Source: Chinchilla lanigera (lineage: Eukaryota; Chordata; Mammalia; Rodentia; Chinchillidae). From it: 64,000 nucleotides of DNA. The DNA lies in contig NW_004955402.1 of the NCBI RefSeq assembly GCF_000276665.1, positions 1,348,266 to 1,412,265 of the forward strand, given 5' to 3'. Below are positions 12,571-23,625 of the stretch, one piece after another. The notes beneath the pieces were generated by a model. That model did no database searches. It was not told the origin of the DNA and worked only from the letters and a program-made list of their open reading frames with translations. The number at the start of each line of letters is the position of its first letter. Position 1 is the first letter of the stretch. The position numbers and the translations under genes were made by a program.

Positions 12571-12790
12571 AGTGGGCATGGTGGCATACACCTGTAACTC
12601 CAGCACTCTGAGCGCTGAAGCAGGGGATCAGGAGTTCAAGCACAGCTGGGGAGACTTGGCAACTTAGACAGAACTTGTCTAAAAAAAAGGAAGAAAGAAA
12701 GGAAAAGAAAGAAAAAAAGGGCTAGAGAAGTAGCTCAGTGAAAAGTCACTTGGATCAATCCTCAGTACAAAAACCGAAACAAAACAACAC
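12571..12790 (+). mobile_element. B1-dID type SINE
   Basis: The left half is B1 (7SL-derived): GTGGGCATGGTGGCATACAC, then CCAGCACTCTGAG and GGAGTTCAAG. An A/G-rich linker (12682-12718) joins it to an ID-like right half (GGGCTAGAGAAGTAGCTCAG) and an A-rich tail near 12770-12788. The fusion order matches B1-dID elements described from several rodent families. Confidence 0.75.
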
Positions 12791-14734
12791 TCCTCCATAC
12801 CAGTTTCCTTTTACTCCAGACAGCACAGTGGAATTCCTTGGTCTTTTTTATAACAGCCATGCTCCCCAGATGCTGCCTCAGTATGGCTTTACTTGTGTAG
12901 CAGCAAATGTCATCTTCCTTCATGAGAATGTGCTCGCAAAAAGTTATGGGCAGAAAGTTAGCAAAAGGCTGGGTTTCCCTGTCTTACAATAATTCGCTCC
13001 ATCTGTAGAATTCACTTTTAGCTGCTGTGCCCATCTTCAAATGGAAAGAACACTGAGACCTGGAGGTACTGCTGGCTGGACCAAGCTCCTGCAGCACCCC
13101 GGGGCAGAGTTCCAAGTGTTGCTAAGCAACAATGCTGTGGTCTCATTAAGTTCCTTCTCTCACAAAGGAACTCTGCCCTCTCCCCAGAGTCTCCCTCCTG
13201 GGCTGAAGGGTGATGCTGATCTTACCTCATGACTGGCTTTCTCTTGCATGGGGGAGGGTGGGATTTAAATAACAGGTTGGCCAATCTTTTGGTATTTGTA
13301 AAACAGAAAGACCCCAAATCCCTAAGTCTTCTTCTCTCAAACATACTCTTTCTTGGTGCATCTGTGGGTCTTCCCTAAACTGACCATTCTTGTTGGTTGA
13401 CCAGTAGGAACTGGACACAAAGCAGAACTTGGGACCTGCAATCTGAGGGCACATCGGCGTGTTCCCTTAGTTTCTTGTGTGCCCTACTGGATGCATTTGT
13501 GCATTTGTGTGTGTGCTGTGGGGAGGGAGCCCTGGCGCTGTGCATGCTGGGAAGGGCTCTACCACTATGCTGCACCCTGCCCAACAGTGTGTGCCCTGTG
13601 CAAGGGGCATTTTCACGATGCCAGTCATCCTGGGTAAACTCTTCCTAAGGCACTAGGAGTCAGTGCTGGTGACTTCCCGGGTGCTGGGGAGCCAGTGTGA
13701 ACAGGAGGAAGGGCTTGGTGTGGGTGTGGTGGGCGATGAGAACAGAGCATAGCTGGCCACACTGAGTCTGGAGCAGAGAGCCCGGCTAGGGCCTCAGGAC
13801 ACACGCACTTGTCTCAGGGTGGAGATGAGACAGATGCACGAATGACCTGAGTGGTCTAGAGCATGTCAGCATTGCGCATTTTTAAAATCCTTGAATTCTG
13901 GATGTTTTGAATTCAGGCGGCCAGGAAGGTTAGGATTATCATTAACACTGGAAGTTGTGAAACCAGAACAGAGCTGGCCCACTACTTCATCCGGAGGCAT
14001 TCGCCTTGGCTTCTCCGGGGCCGCAGATGAATGGCCTTGTCTGGGCCTCACAGAAGCCCAGGTGCTTGGATAATGAAACAAAATTCTTTGGCAGAGAAGA
14101 GATTGTTTATGGTTTTCTTTTATTGCTTACCAGAGGCCAACACTCTACTTTAGAGGGATCGATATTCTTCAACTGCAAACTTTCAGAAGCCTGAAGGAAA
14201 TGGATCCTTGTCAAGCACCATGTTAACCCTCTCCCTGTGACTGTCCGGCAGAGCTCTCTCCCCTACCACTTGATTACCTTCCGCTGTAGAGGGGAGCAGA
14301 GGTACCTCCCAGGAGCCCACCTTGGTGTTATGGCAATGCCCTCCTTTCACACTGTGGGCACCTGGCTCCTGAGCAGGATGAGAAGGTCACCGAGTCTTGA
14401 AGCCCCAAATGCACCCCACTCATGGGTTCTGAAGAGATGATCTCTGTACAACTCTTCACTTCCTGGCTCCGGCTCAGACCCCAGCCCGGCTCCGGAGCTG
14501 GTCTGCATCTCACAGCTGACTGTTCCTCTTCCTCCTCAGCTCTCTTCCCCACACACTGTCGTGCTCTGCTTACTTTCCTGACTTCACTGCCACTCTGTGA
14601 ACCCAGGGTCCACGAAGAGCCTCTGTCTTGTTTTCAAGACCAGTGTTTGGTTCAGTGCATGATCCTTCATCAATACCACCTATCCCAGAGCTGAGTGAGC
14701 TCCTGCTTTGGAGCCTGGGTGATATTTGTCAGAT
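12791..14734. other. Single-copy sequence with one old ID relic
   Basis: Mixed composition. Apart from the ID relic at 13522-13583 I recognise no repeat. Open frames are short, with no domain or exon signal worth calling. Confidence 0.45.
13522..13583 (-). mobile_element. Old ID-like SINE relic
   Basis: The complement keeps the ID order: a head ending in CAGCATAGTGGTAGAGC, then CCAGCATGCACAG and a damaged B box. There is no tail or flanking duplication. It has the GGTAGAGC head of older copies, unlike the GGCACAGC head of the young copies in this window. Confidence 0.5.
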
Positions 14735-14788
14735 TTCTGGCACTGTGACAAACGCCTGAGATAAATCAACTTCAAAGGAGGGAAGGAA

Positions 14789-15182
14789 GCCAGGCTTGGT
14801 GGTGCTCTCCCGCAATCCCAGAACATTGGGAGGCTGAGGCAGGAGCACTGCAAGCTCAAACCCAGCCTAGGCAACTTAGTGACTTAGCAAGACCCTGTCA
14901 CAACATAAAAAATAAAAGGAGTTAGGGATGCAGCTCCGGGCAAAGGCCCTGGGTTCAACCCGACACAGGCAACTTAGTGACTTAGAAAGACCCTGTCGCA
15001 ACATAAAAAATAAGAGGAGTTAGGGATGCAGCTCAGGGCAAAGGCCCTGGGTTCAACCCAGCACAGGCAACTTAGTGACTTAGAAAGACCCTGTCGCAGC
15101 ATAAAAAATAAAAGGAGTTAGGGATGCAGCTCAGGGCAAAGGCCCTGGGTTCAGCCCTCGGTATCACAAAGAGCAAAACAAG
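14789..15182 (+). mobile_element. B1-dID SINE with internal triplication
   Basis: Begins GCCAGGCTTGGTGG like B1 and ends with an ID-type right half (GGGATGCAGCTCAGGG, GGGTTCAGCCCT) and A-rich sequence. A normal B1-dID would be near 200 bp. This one is about 390 bp because a 98-bp segment covering the B1 3' end, the linker and the ID half occurs three times in tandem. Confidence 0.8.
14870..15163. repeat. 98-bp tandem repeat, three copies
   Basis: Unit starts at GGCAACTTAGTGACTTAG fall at 14870, 14968 and 15066, an exact 98-bp spacing. Units differ by only a few substitutions (for example CTGTCACA/CTGTCGCA, TAAAAGG/TAAGAGG, CTCCGGG/CTCAGGG), so the amplification is recent compared with the SINE. 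Confidence 0.95.
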
Positions 15183-15450
15183 AAAGGCTCATCTCAGCTC
15201 AGGGTTTCGGAGGCGTCAGTCCAGGCTTGGGGTCTCACGGCCTCTGGACCCACGGCAGCAGAACCTGGCAGAGGACACTGTACTCCTCATGGCAGCCACA
15301 AAACAGAGTGAGTCCAGGCTCCCAGTGTCCCCTCCAAGGACGGTGCCATGGTGGCCTCACTTCCTGCCAAAGGCCCCCCCTTCCCCCACGCGTTGGGTCC
15401 ATCACTCAGGCCATGTGCGGTTTAAGACCCAGCGCGGGTGCCGCCCTGCC

Positions 15451-16074
15451 TCCCCGTGGCAGGAGGACGGTTCAGCGAGAGGTTGTGGTCATGAGGGAGG
15501 GGTTCAGGGCGGGGCTCTGCTGGCTCCAGCCCAGGTCCAGCACTGCCTGTCTGTGCCTGTGGCTGCCTCTCCTGGTGCTCCCCGACCCCGACGCAGCCCT
15601 GCTCCCTGAGGCCGCATGCAGACGGCCCGGTTCTGCTGTGGCTTCTAGAGCCACAGGCCCTAATAAGGACCGTCAGTGTGGCCGGCTACGCATAACCCAG
15701 GGGGACGTGGGAGGCGGACAGCTGGGGACCCCGGCTTGGAGCTGGCTGGAGGGCAGCGCTGGGCCCGAATGAAGATCGGGGTCTCTTTGTGAAGAATCTG
15801 CAAGGCCCTGGGGCCTGAAGCCGACACTGACACTGTGCGGGGAGGTGAGACGCAGGAGGAAAGCGAGTCTGCTCCAGGTGCCACTCTGCTCGGCGGCACA
15901 GAGGCTGACAAGAGCCGCCTCCTGCATTGCTCAGATGACTCCCCTACTCAGGAGCTGGCAAAACGAAGCCCAACGGGGCAGGGCTGGCCACCTCGCGTCT
16001 GCAGTAGACTGAGAATGGTTTTAATGTTTGTAAGGGGCTGGGAGAAGATGAAAGAATAATATTTCCTGACATAT
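15451..16074. other. GC-rich single-copy sequence
   Basis: No recognised repeat or exon. Open frames cross it on both strands but carry no domain. Confidence 0.45.
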
Positions 16075-16268
16075 GAAAATGGAAGACATCTAAACTTTTG
16101 TGTCCATAAGTGAAATTTTATGGACAGAAAGCCACACCCCTTGTTTACTTGCTTCGGCTAATTTTGCCTCACACTACGGAATGGAGTTGCTGCACCAGGG
16201 GCCGCGTACCCCGCAAAGCCTGAAAGAGCTGCTGTGCAGAGCTTCAGAGAACAAGCTTGCTGATGCCT
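16075..16268 (+). mobile_element. Probable hAT-type non-autonomous DNA transposon
   Basis: Matches the order of a well-known mammalian hAT-type repeat: AAATTTTATGGACAGAAAGCC, then CTTGTTTACTTGCTTCGGCT, CCCGCAAAGCCTGAAAG and GAACAAGCTTGCTGATGCCT. The terminal repeats are too decayed to confirm an 8-bp target duplication. Family name not certain. Confidence 0.5.
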
Positions 16269-17439
16269 ACTGTGGATGAACACTGCAGAGAAGAAGTCCA
16301 CATTTGTAGTCAGACCGCAAGTCAGTGTAGAAATGTTCAGTGGTGGACAGCTCTAGGATACCAAGCAACAGGAGCAGCACTGAATGCAAACCTCCGTATA
16401 TTCAGCCTGCAAAACCAGAGTTTTTCTCTGGGCTGGATCACGCACATTATTGAATGATGTATCTGCTGCTGCCCTTGTGGCTGGGGTTTTGACATCTGGT
16501 ATGCCCGTTCTCCACCCTCTAGAATTACAGGAATTGTGAGTGAGTGGAGGTGTGTAAGCTCAGTGTGCTCCTCAGTGTGCATGAGTGCCGGGAGCTGCGA
16601 CTGAAGAGATTTGTGGTTCTTGTGCTGGGCCTTTACCCACCACGAGTTTGAATGTTGCCCAGAAAACCACGTAACACCATTCTGCCGCCCTAAGCAGCAC
16701 AGGGAGGTGGCATTCTGGGCCATGGAGGAGGATGCGTCAGAGAAGGGTGGAAAGTGAGCCAGAGGAGGCAGCATAGGGCTCCAGATCAGATGCCAGGGCC
16801 TGTGCCAGCGTGATGTGGTGGGCAGGGATAGGCGGGCACACCCCAGATGTGCTGTGGGGAGGACTGAGAGGACTTGAAAGAGCAAGTGAGTCATGATGCT
16901 CTGCGCCGGAGTGCAGGAACCAGGGAGGAAGAGAGAGTGGCTGGAAAGATGTAGGAGCTCTGTTTGTAACACATATGTGTCCTATTAGACATTAAATAGT
17001 GCATTAAGTGAAAGGTTTTACCAGAAAATAGACAAAGAAGAGAGCAGAGAAAAAATACAGCAAGTTGCTCTTGCCTCATCAGAGCCAGTGGTATCAAGGA
17101 CTGGGTGTTGAGAGCTGCTCAGCTGGGGCATGTGAAGCCAAGGTCCTTCCTGGGTTTGAGATCCAGCCAGGAAGTTTGGGCTTTCTGGACACCATATCAT
17201 CAGAAAAGAGTGAATAAATGTGTACTTTGGCTCCATGGGATGGCAAATGAATTTGCCTACTTTAGCCAGGGTTCTGGGTATAAATAAAGGATTGTACCTG
17301 AGAATTTGTTGCCACAGCCTATTCTCATGTGGTTTGTGGTTTGGATGTATATTACCTACTCGATCTGCTCAACCATAAACCGATTAATACTTAAACACTT
17401 CTTGGAGCTCCAGATCCAGAGATAGTGAAGTCCGCTTTG
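16269..17439. other. Single-copy sequence, nothing recognised
   Basis: A minus-strand frame is open at 16337-16972 (211 codons), but it has no domain and irregular composition, so I treat it as chance. No repeat family recognised. Confidence 0.45.
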
Positions 17440-17902
17440 TCAGACCAATCCTTTTGTACATAACAATTATAAACTCTGGACTAAATGTTTTAACTCACAA
17501 CTACTAGAAGCTACTGAAGAAGGAAAAGCAGCAGGCTGAGACCAGAGGAAGCTTGACCTTGGAAGATAAAAAAGATTCTGTGGTTTAAGCAGAGCTACAT
17601 TTATACCACTTTTCTCCTGAAAGCAACCTCAGTCCACATGGTGTGGAGAAATCTAAAATTTAGAAAATATCATTGTTTTATTGGGATGAAATGTCAAAAT
17701 ACTGAGTTCTTGGCTGCCAAAGAGGCTGGAAAATTGAGGAGAAAATTCCTCAAAAGGAGAAAGGCAGAGGAAATCTCAGACACTCTTCACATGCTTGACT
17801 TACCCATGAACTCTACAGGGGAAAGCCAGAAGCCTACAAAAAAACATCAGCACCACAGCTGAAAGATCAAAGCAGAATTTTAACTGCTTTCCACCACACA
17901 TG
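17440..17902 (+). mobile_element. Possible L1M/HAL1 5' sequence
   Basis: A-rich sequence upstream of an LTR insertion, resembling the leader and ORF1 part of an old L1M/HAL1 element that continues after the LTR. A 74-codon lysine-rich frame (17638-17862) starts here. It could be ORF1 residue, but I cannot match it. Confidence 0.3.
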
Positions 17903-18376
17903 TGTTGGTTGACTTTCCCATAGCTGAGACACAATACCTGACATCCAAATTTTCAGGAGGAGAGCTTTATTTTGGGCCATGGTTTCAGAGAGCTCTTTGT
18001 ATGGTTGGCTTCAAGGAAAATGGCACTGCTGAAGGGCAGAGCAAGAGGCTCAACTCACTGCAGCCAGGATGAGGAGGGTTGAGAGAGACAGAAAGAGACA
18101 GAGAGACAGACAGACACAGAGTGAGAGGGAGAGGGAGAGGGAGAGGGAGAGAGAGAGCAGAGAAAGGAGCCAGAGACAAGAACTCAACCTTCCAAGTCAC
18201 CACCTCAGCGGCCACCTCCTCCAACCAGGCAAGACCTTGCAAGAGCACACTCAGCTCTGACTCACAGACACATGCATCCACTGATGAGCACAGCAACCCT
18301 ACAACAGTCTTGTTCTGAAAACCCTGTCTTTGAACACTGAAACTTTGGGGGGACAATTTAGATCTAAACCATAACA
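17903..18376 (-). mobile_element. MaLR-type LTR with purine-rich expansion
   Basis: Begins TGTTGGTTGAC and ends AAACCATAACA, with the family order between (GAGACACAATACCTGACATCC and TTTGGGGGGACAATTTAGAT). A purine repeat at 18077-18170 lies inside and lengthens the element. I see no clear 5-bp target duplication. Confidence 0.75.
18077..18170. repeat. GA-rich simple repeat, (GGGAGA)n core
   Basis: Runs of GAGAGACAGA, then GACAGACAGACACAGA, then four GGGAGA-type units. Almost pure purine on the plus strand. Confidence 0.9.
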
Positions 18377-18730
18377 CAGGAGAGCAGAGTTTGAAGTATG
18401 AATCTCATCAAGTTAATATGACCTTTCCACTGGAGTCCCAGAGGGCCTACAATTGAAAGGAGAAGGTGATGTCCTAACAATAGGGATGAGCTCTAAGGCT
18501 GGAAGGAAACCCGAAGCTGTGGAGCTCTAACAAAGTCAAGGTGTAGCCTCCACCCACACAAACAGGGAACTGAATTGCATTCAAGGCCAGAACTCAGAAT
18601 TGAACAGCAGGTCAGGAATCTCTGCATCCAGAGCAACACATAAAACTATGACACATAGGAAAATTATAACAAAATGCACTACTTGTCCAAAGAAAATATA
18701 GTCACTAGAAGCACAGTATAAAATGTTCTT

Positions 18731-18885
18731 AGCCAGGTGTGGTGGCTCACACCTATAATCTCAGCATTCAGGAGGCTGAAGTAGGAGGATTGTCTTGAGT
18801 TCAAGGCCAACCTGGGCTACATAGTGAGTTCAAGGCCAGCCTGAACTACATAGTGAGACCCTGTCTCAAAAACAAAAACAAAAAC
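18731..18885 (+). mobile_element. B1 SINE with 29-bp internal duplication
   Basis: Begins AGCCAGGTGTGGTGGCTCAC and ends in an (AAAAAC)n tail. Two consecutive 29-bp segments start GAGTTCAAGGCCA and end CTACATAGT, the B1 internal duplication. ATGTTCTT flanks it at 18723-18730 and 18886-18893. Confidence 0.93.
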
Positions 18886-21098
18886 ATGTTCTTGATGTTA
18901 GGATTAACAATGACCTTAGTGCAAAAATTTGAAGTAAAACTTAAAACTTAACATGAATTTAAAGATTAAAAATAGTGACGAGGGAATAGAATCAGTACAC
19001 TAACAAAGAACTAGAGCTCTACAAAAAGCCAGATAAAAACAGTGAAAACAGCAATTTCAGTTTACAACTGAATGTATTGGGATTAACATCAAACTGAAGT
19101 TGGCAAAATAAAATTTCAGTCAATTTGAAGCATAATCAACAGAAACTATCTAACTTGAAGGAAAAAAACCTTTAAAAAATATGAACAGAGTCTCACTCAC
19201 TTGTGGAGAATGTGGATGATGCCAAATATCTGGCCAAGCAGTGAGGAGAGGAGAAGAGAGGAGAAAAAATGTGAAAAAATTATAACCCACACTCCTCAAA
19301 TTTGACCTTAAGAAACCTACACTTCATTACAGGCCTAAGAAGCATGGAGCACTGGTAACGCTGTAAGTACAAAAACAAAACAAATAGACTCCACATCCAT
19401 TACCACGCAGCATGGAGAACTGCTAAACCCCAAGGATAAAGAAAAAAACCTTAAAGTAAGCATTCTACATAATGATCACAATACCACTGAGTAGTAGTAT
19501 TGTGTCTCAGAGAGGAAAAACAAAATCTGTCAATTCATAAATGTATATCCAAGCACAATCCTTCCATGAGCAGGTGAAATGAATTTTCAGATGAAAGAAA
19601 GCTGAGAGAATTCATTGCCAGCAGACCTGCCCCTCAGAGGGTTGATAAAGGAGCTTCTCTTGGGAGGAGGGTGGGTATACCAGGAAGAACAAATAGCAGC
19701 TGTGTGATAAATATGTGAGTAAATAGCAAATGATTCTTTTTTCCCTCTTAATTTCTTTAACAGGTCATTGACAATTTATTGAAAAACATGATATCATCAT
19801 TTGGGGTCCACAACAGGTACAAGTAGAAAATACATGACAAAATGGCATAAAGCAGGTAAATACCTGATGAAGTTAGTAAATAGAATTTTTCTCACTCAAG
19901 ATTTCTAAATTTTACATAAAATGGTACATTATTAACTCTAATAGACTTGAACATTGTACATGCATATCTTAATTATCAACATGTCACTAAAATAGTAAAA
20001 ATATATACTAAAACTCATGAGGAGACATAAAAAAGTAGTTATAGACCTTGCTGAGAGAACTATTAAAGGACTTACTCCAGGAAAGACAAAAATATCAACC
20101 AAAAAGAAAAAACTCAGGTGAAAATTAATCTGTGATGACTAAGCAAACTAACACTCATGCATAAATCTAAATATATATTGACTATACTTTTTGATTGGCT
20201 ATTTGAAGGAAATTCCTATAAGAACATATAAGAACTTATCAATGAAAGTTATTTTGGAAAAAGAATTTTACAATAAAAATGAAAGAAAGACAATTTTCTT
20301 TATTATTGTTCTACAAAGAAATGATGGTAAACAAATTTTGATGTCACAAAAGCTGTTTTGATTTAAACTTTTTTCCTTAGGAAATGAAAATTTCATCCCA
20401 GGTAAACATTTTAGGCAGAAGAATTTTTAAAAGATCATCAAGCTGGTTATAGATAATAGAAATTATACAATTTTACTCATCAGTAACAAAAGACCAAAGA
20501 AAAATGAATAAAGTTTCAGGGACTTGTGGATGAATATCAAGAGATTTAACAACATATATGAGATTGGAGCTTTAGAAGAAGAGAAGAGAGGGACCAGGAG
20601 ATAAAACATTTGAAACAATAAGATCTGAACTTCCTAAATTTGGTAAAAACCTTTAACTTACAGGCCCAAGAGCCCAATAAGTCCCTCAGAGTGAATGCAG
20701 AGAATCCAAAGGAACACATCATAGTCACATTTCCAAGGGCCAGAAGTGGAGGGGAAGGGGAGCCAGGAACCAGCCACACCTTGAAAGCAACACGGAAACG
20801 ATGTTAGGCACGAAGAGTGGCAGTAAGGTTCCTGGACATTTCAACAGAAGCAACGGGAGACAAAGTGTGAGGACATCACATTCCGAGGAGTGAGAGAAAA
20901 TAGCTGTAACCAAGAGTTCTGTATTCATGAAATTACCTGTCAGAACCGGAGTGTTAGGACAGTTTTAGATGAACACAGTAGACTCCACAGCTGACAGCGT
21001 GGACTTCGAGATCTGCTGAAGATGAACCGTCATACGGCTGAGCGACATCTTGTGGTTTCTTGGTCCCGAACAAGGAAGCAAGAGTGTCAGGAGAAGGG

Positions 21099-21206
21099 AG
21101 CTCATGTGTGTGCGCTCATGCGTGTGTGTTCATGGGTGTGAGCTCAGGTGTGTGTGCTCACGGGTGTGAGCTCATGTGTGTGCGCTCATGGGTGCAGATG
21201 TGTGTG
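21099..21206. repeat. GT-rich minisatellite, 14/28-bp unit
   Basis: Alternating 14-bp units of the kind GCTCATGTGTGTGC and GCTCACGGGTGTGA form 28-bp higher-order units over about 108 bp. Confidence 0.85.
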
Positions 21207-21340
21207 AATTCCACTCTGTCCTACCAACTTCTGTTGCAAAGCCTCTGAATGTCAACAGAAATGATGCAAAATTAACTTTAAGCAAATTGTGATGAATTAA
21301 AGATATGTGCTGTGATCCCTACAACAACCCCTAAACATAA

Positions 21341-22240
21341 TCTGAAGAAGTGGTAGTGACAGTGTTGGCAATGTGCACCGGGGCAGCCTGTATGTCTGGC
21401 AAAAGCCCTTGACGAACTGAGTGGGGGCCGCTCAGAATTTTATATCAGGAAATTGCCTGACTTCTTGCCAGAGACACTCTCTGAGAGACACAGCTATTAT
21501 CTTGTTATTGATCATGGATTGAGACCATGTCTATTAGTAAATGACACAACTTATTCTGAAAGCGGAATATTCTACAAGTAATGGACTATGTCAGAAAAAC
21601 AGTCCAGTTGGGAAATAGCGGGCTAACAGAACTGCTCTAAGAGTGTCTGCTGGAGAGCATGTCACAGGAGAGCTGCCGAGGAGCCCTGGCCAATGTGATG
21701 CGGGGGGGCCACTGCTTTGACCTCCAAACACTCCTCCTCGTCACTCACTAACACAGGAACGTAGCACAGCATGGACAGCTGCGCTTGGCCCGAGGTGGCT
21801 GCTGACGGCCAGATGACAACCCTGGGACGAAAGGAAGGTCGGTCCTGACAAGGACAGAAGCCTGGCTGTAGAAGCAGTACTGGTACAGGAGGAACGAGTG
21901 ACCCCAGCACAATGTACTGTGCATTGATGTGGCTCTTGGGACACAGCCAGGGGTCTGTGCTAGTCTCTCAAAGACGGGCATTCAGAGACGGGGCCGCAGA
22001 GGCAGCTCTGGTGGGTTCATGTCCTGGAGCAGCAGTGCTGCCTGTGTGGTCCTGTGACTGAGTGTTAGGAAGCCTGGCAGTATGGCCTGCACGGTGCCAG
22101 TGAGGTTGAGAGCAGGTAGGGCAGCACCACACTGCACTGCCAATGGCCACACTGCTGGCATAGCAGCCCAAGAGGCTGGAAGCCAGAAACGCCAGGCCAC
22201 GGTGCCCTGACTTTTGCACCCCCGGAAGCTGTGGGAGAAC
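21341..22240. other. Single-copy sequence, partly GC-rich
   Basis: No transposon recognised. Overlapping open frames on the minus strand (21662-22278) lack domain features. Confidence 0.4.
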
Positions 22241-22700
22241 ACCAGGACCATGGTTTCAAACCGCCCGAGTGTTGGCAAGGATGTGAAAGAGTTGTGACTC
22301 TCACCATTGCTTGGGGCCGAATGGTAAGGACACTTGGAAGAGAGTTTTGCAGTTCTGTGTTCAGCATAGACTTACCTTAGGATTCAGCAGTTCCAATCCT
22401 AGATGTTGGCTCATGGGAAATCCAGGGTCCACATTAAGGTTCACATGCGTTGAAAACAATAGGTTTATTAGGGTTAAAGCCCAAGTGTCTGTCAACAGAG
22501 AAAGGAGAGGATAGTGTCACATGTTCATCAAACATCACAAGTCCCAGCAATACAAATGAGTTGACTATGGAAACACACGACATGGAGAAGTCTTCAAAGA
22601 GTCACGCTAAGCAGCACGTGGCATGCATGGGTGTGTGTCACCAGCATGGCTGGCAGCTGGGGTGTGGGGAGGGGCCTCCTGGGGAGGGTGGCAGGAGCTC
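22241..22700 (+). mobile_element. L1M 3' fragment
   Basis: The order matches the end of L1 ORF2 and the 3' UTR: GTTGGCAAGGATGTGAAAGAG, CTTAGGATTCAGCAGTTCC, CCCAAGTGTCTGTCAACAG, then the GGCAGCTGGGGTGTGGGGA part near 22650. Strongly diverged. Confidence 0.5.
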
Positions 22701-22829
22701 CTGCCACCATGCTGAATGTGGCTGTACAGGACGGTGGCTGTCAGTGGCTTGCCTTGTGCTGTGGTCCTTGGGGACACCCATGCAGGGATAATTCTCTCAC
22801 CAGTGCTAGAAAGATCTAGCTTCCCACTT

Positions 22830-23111
22830 CCTATTATCCAACTTTATTTTGCTCTTTATTTATATATTAGATTTCTCACATAAGAGAAACCATGCAATAT
22901 TTAAGAGGGTATCTTGTTTATCTCACTTAACATTATGGTTTCAGGTGCATCCATTTTCCTACATATGATCAAGTTTACCCTTCTTTATGGCAGAGTAGTA
23001 TTCCACAGTGTGTAAATGCCACATTTTCCTTATCCATTCATCTGCTGATGGACATACAGACTGCTTCCAAGGTTTAGCTGTCATGAATTTTTCCATGCAA
23101 TGGTCACCCAC
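22830..23111 (-). mobile_element. L1 3' end, left part of a split copy
   Basis: Complement of the end of L1 ORF2 and the 3' region. Landmarks are GGTGCATCCATTTTCCTAC, GCAGAGTAGTATTCCACAG, and CATTCATCTGCTGATGGAC. It is interrupted at 23111 by an LTR and continues at 23504. Confidence 0.75.
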
Positions 23112-23503
23112 TGTTTTGGTTACTTTTCCTCATTATTGAGACAAAATACCTGACACCCAAAATTAAGGGAGGAAATGTTTACTTAGCTCACAGTTGGTAG
23201 AGGTTTTAGTCTATAATCAGCTGGCTCCAAGATAGAGTAGCATATGGAGGAGGGCAACAGTTCATGGCAGTGGATGATACAAAAGCAACAAGAGTAAAAG
23301 GCAGGGCAAGCCCTTTTTCCTCCCTTACACTGTAGGCAGGCCACCCCCCGCTAGGGTGCATGTAGCACTCACACCCCCTATCCCAGCACTAGACAACGAA
23401 CCAATGGCAAACTCCAGACTTGGAGGCACAGGGCTGCCTCTGAAAAGTCTACCCCTGTGGCAGCATGAGACTTCGGGGGAACATCCAGATGCAAACCATG
23501 ACA
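23112..23503 (-). mobile_element. MaLR-type solo LTR with 5-bp duplication
   Basis: TGTTTTGGTTAC... to ...ACCATGACA, with perfect CCCAC repeats directly outside at 23107-23111 and 23504-23508. Internal order agrees with the plus-strand LTR at 52889-53267 (AATACCTGACACCCAAAATT, TAGCTCACAGTT, AACAAGAGTAAAAG). It lies inside a minus-strand L1, so it inserted after that L1. Confidence 0.92.
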
Positions 23504-23625
23504 CCCACTAATACGTCTCCCTCGATGGGATTGTGTGTTCCACTAACAACAAGGTCATTGTCATCTCTTCTTCGAGTACTGAACGGACTTCGAGGACCTC
23601 CTGGAAACAGCCTTCAGTGGGAGAT
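23504..23625 (-). mobile_element. L1 3' end, right part of the split copy
   Basis: Short continuation after the LTR (ACTAATACGTCTCCCTCGAT onwards), quickly fading into unrecognised sequence. Confidence 0.4.

Larger units (their letters stand above)
14735..15450 (-). mobile_element. Probable MaLR-like LTR split by a SINE
   Basis: The left flank (CTGTGACAAACGCCTGAGAT, then AAAGGAGGGAAGG) and the right flank (GGCTCATCTCAGCTCAGGGT) read together like the start of a rodent MaLR-type LTR on the minus strand. The B1-dID at 14789-15182 sits at the join. The far end is poorly defined and GC-rich. Confidence 0.4.
18377..21340 (+). mobile_element. L1M/HAL1-like fragments
   Basis: Decayed LINE sequence on the plus strand. 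Two partly overlapping ORF1-like pieces are visible. One runs from about 18900 to 19690 and has the GAATTCATTGCCAGCAGACC landmark near 19611. The other lies at about 20510-20960, beginning at GTTTCAGGGACTTGTGGATG. A downstream part with CTGTGATCCCTACAACAACC at about 21312 is typical of L1M sequence after ORF1. No intact frame remains. A B1 SINE and a GT-rich minisatellite lie inside. Confidence 0.5.

Noticed and set aside
14870..15163. CRISPR-like array
   Set aside because: Units are directly adjacent 98-bp repeats of SINE sequence with no spacers, in a mammalian genome.
16337..16972. 211-codon open frame on the minus strand
   Set aside because: No domain, irregular composition, and adjoining sequence matches an old transposon.
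17638..17862. Small lysine-rich protein of 74 codons
   Set aside because: Lies in probable L1M/HAL1 sequence and has no match I can name; likely ORF1 debris.
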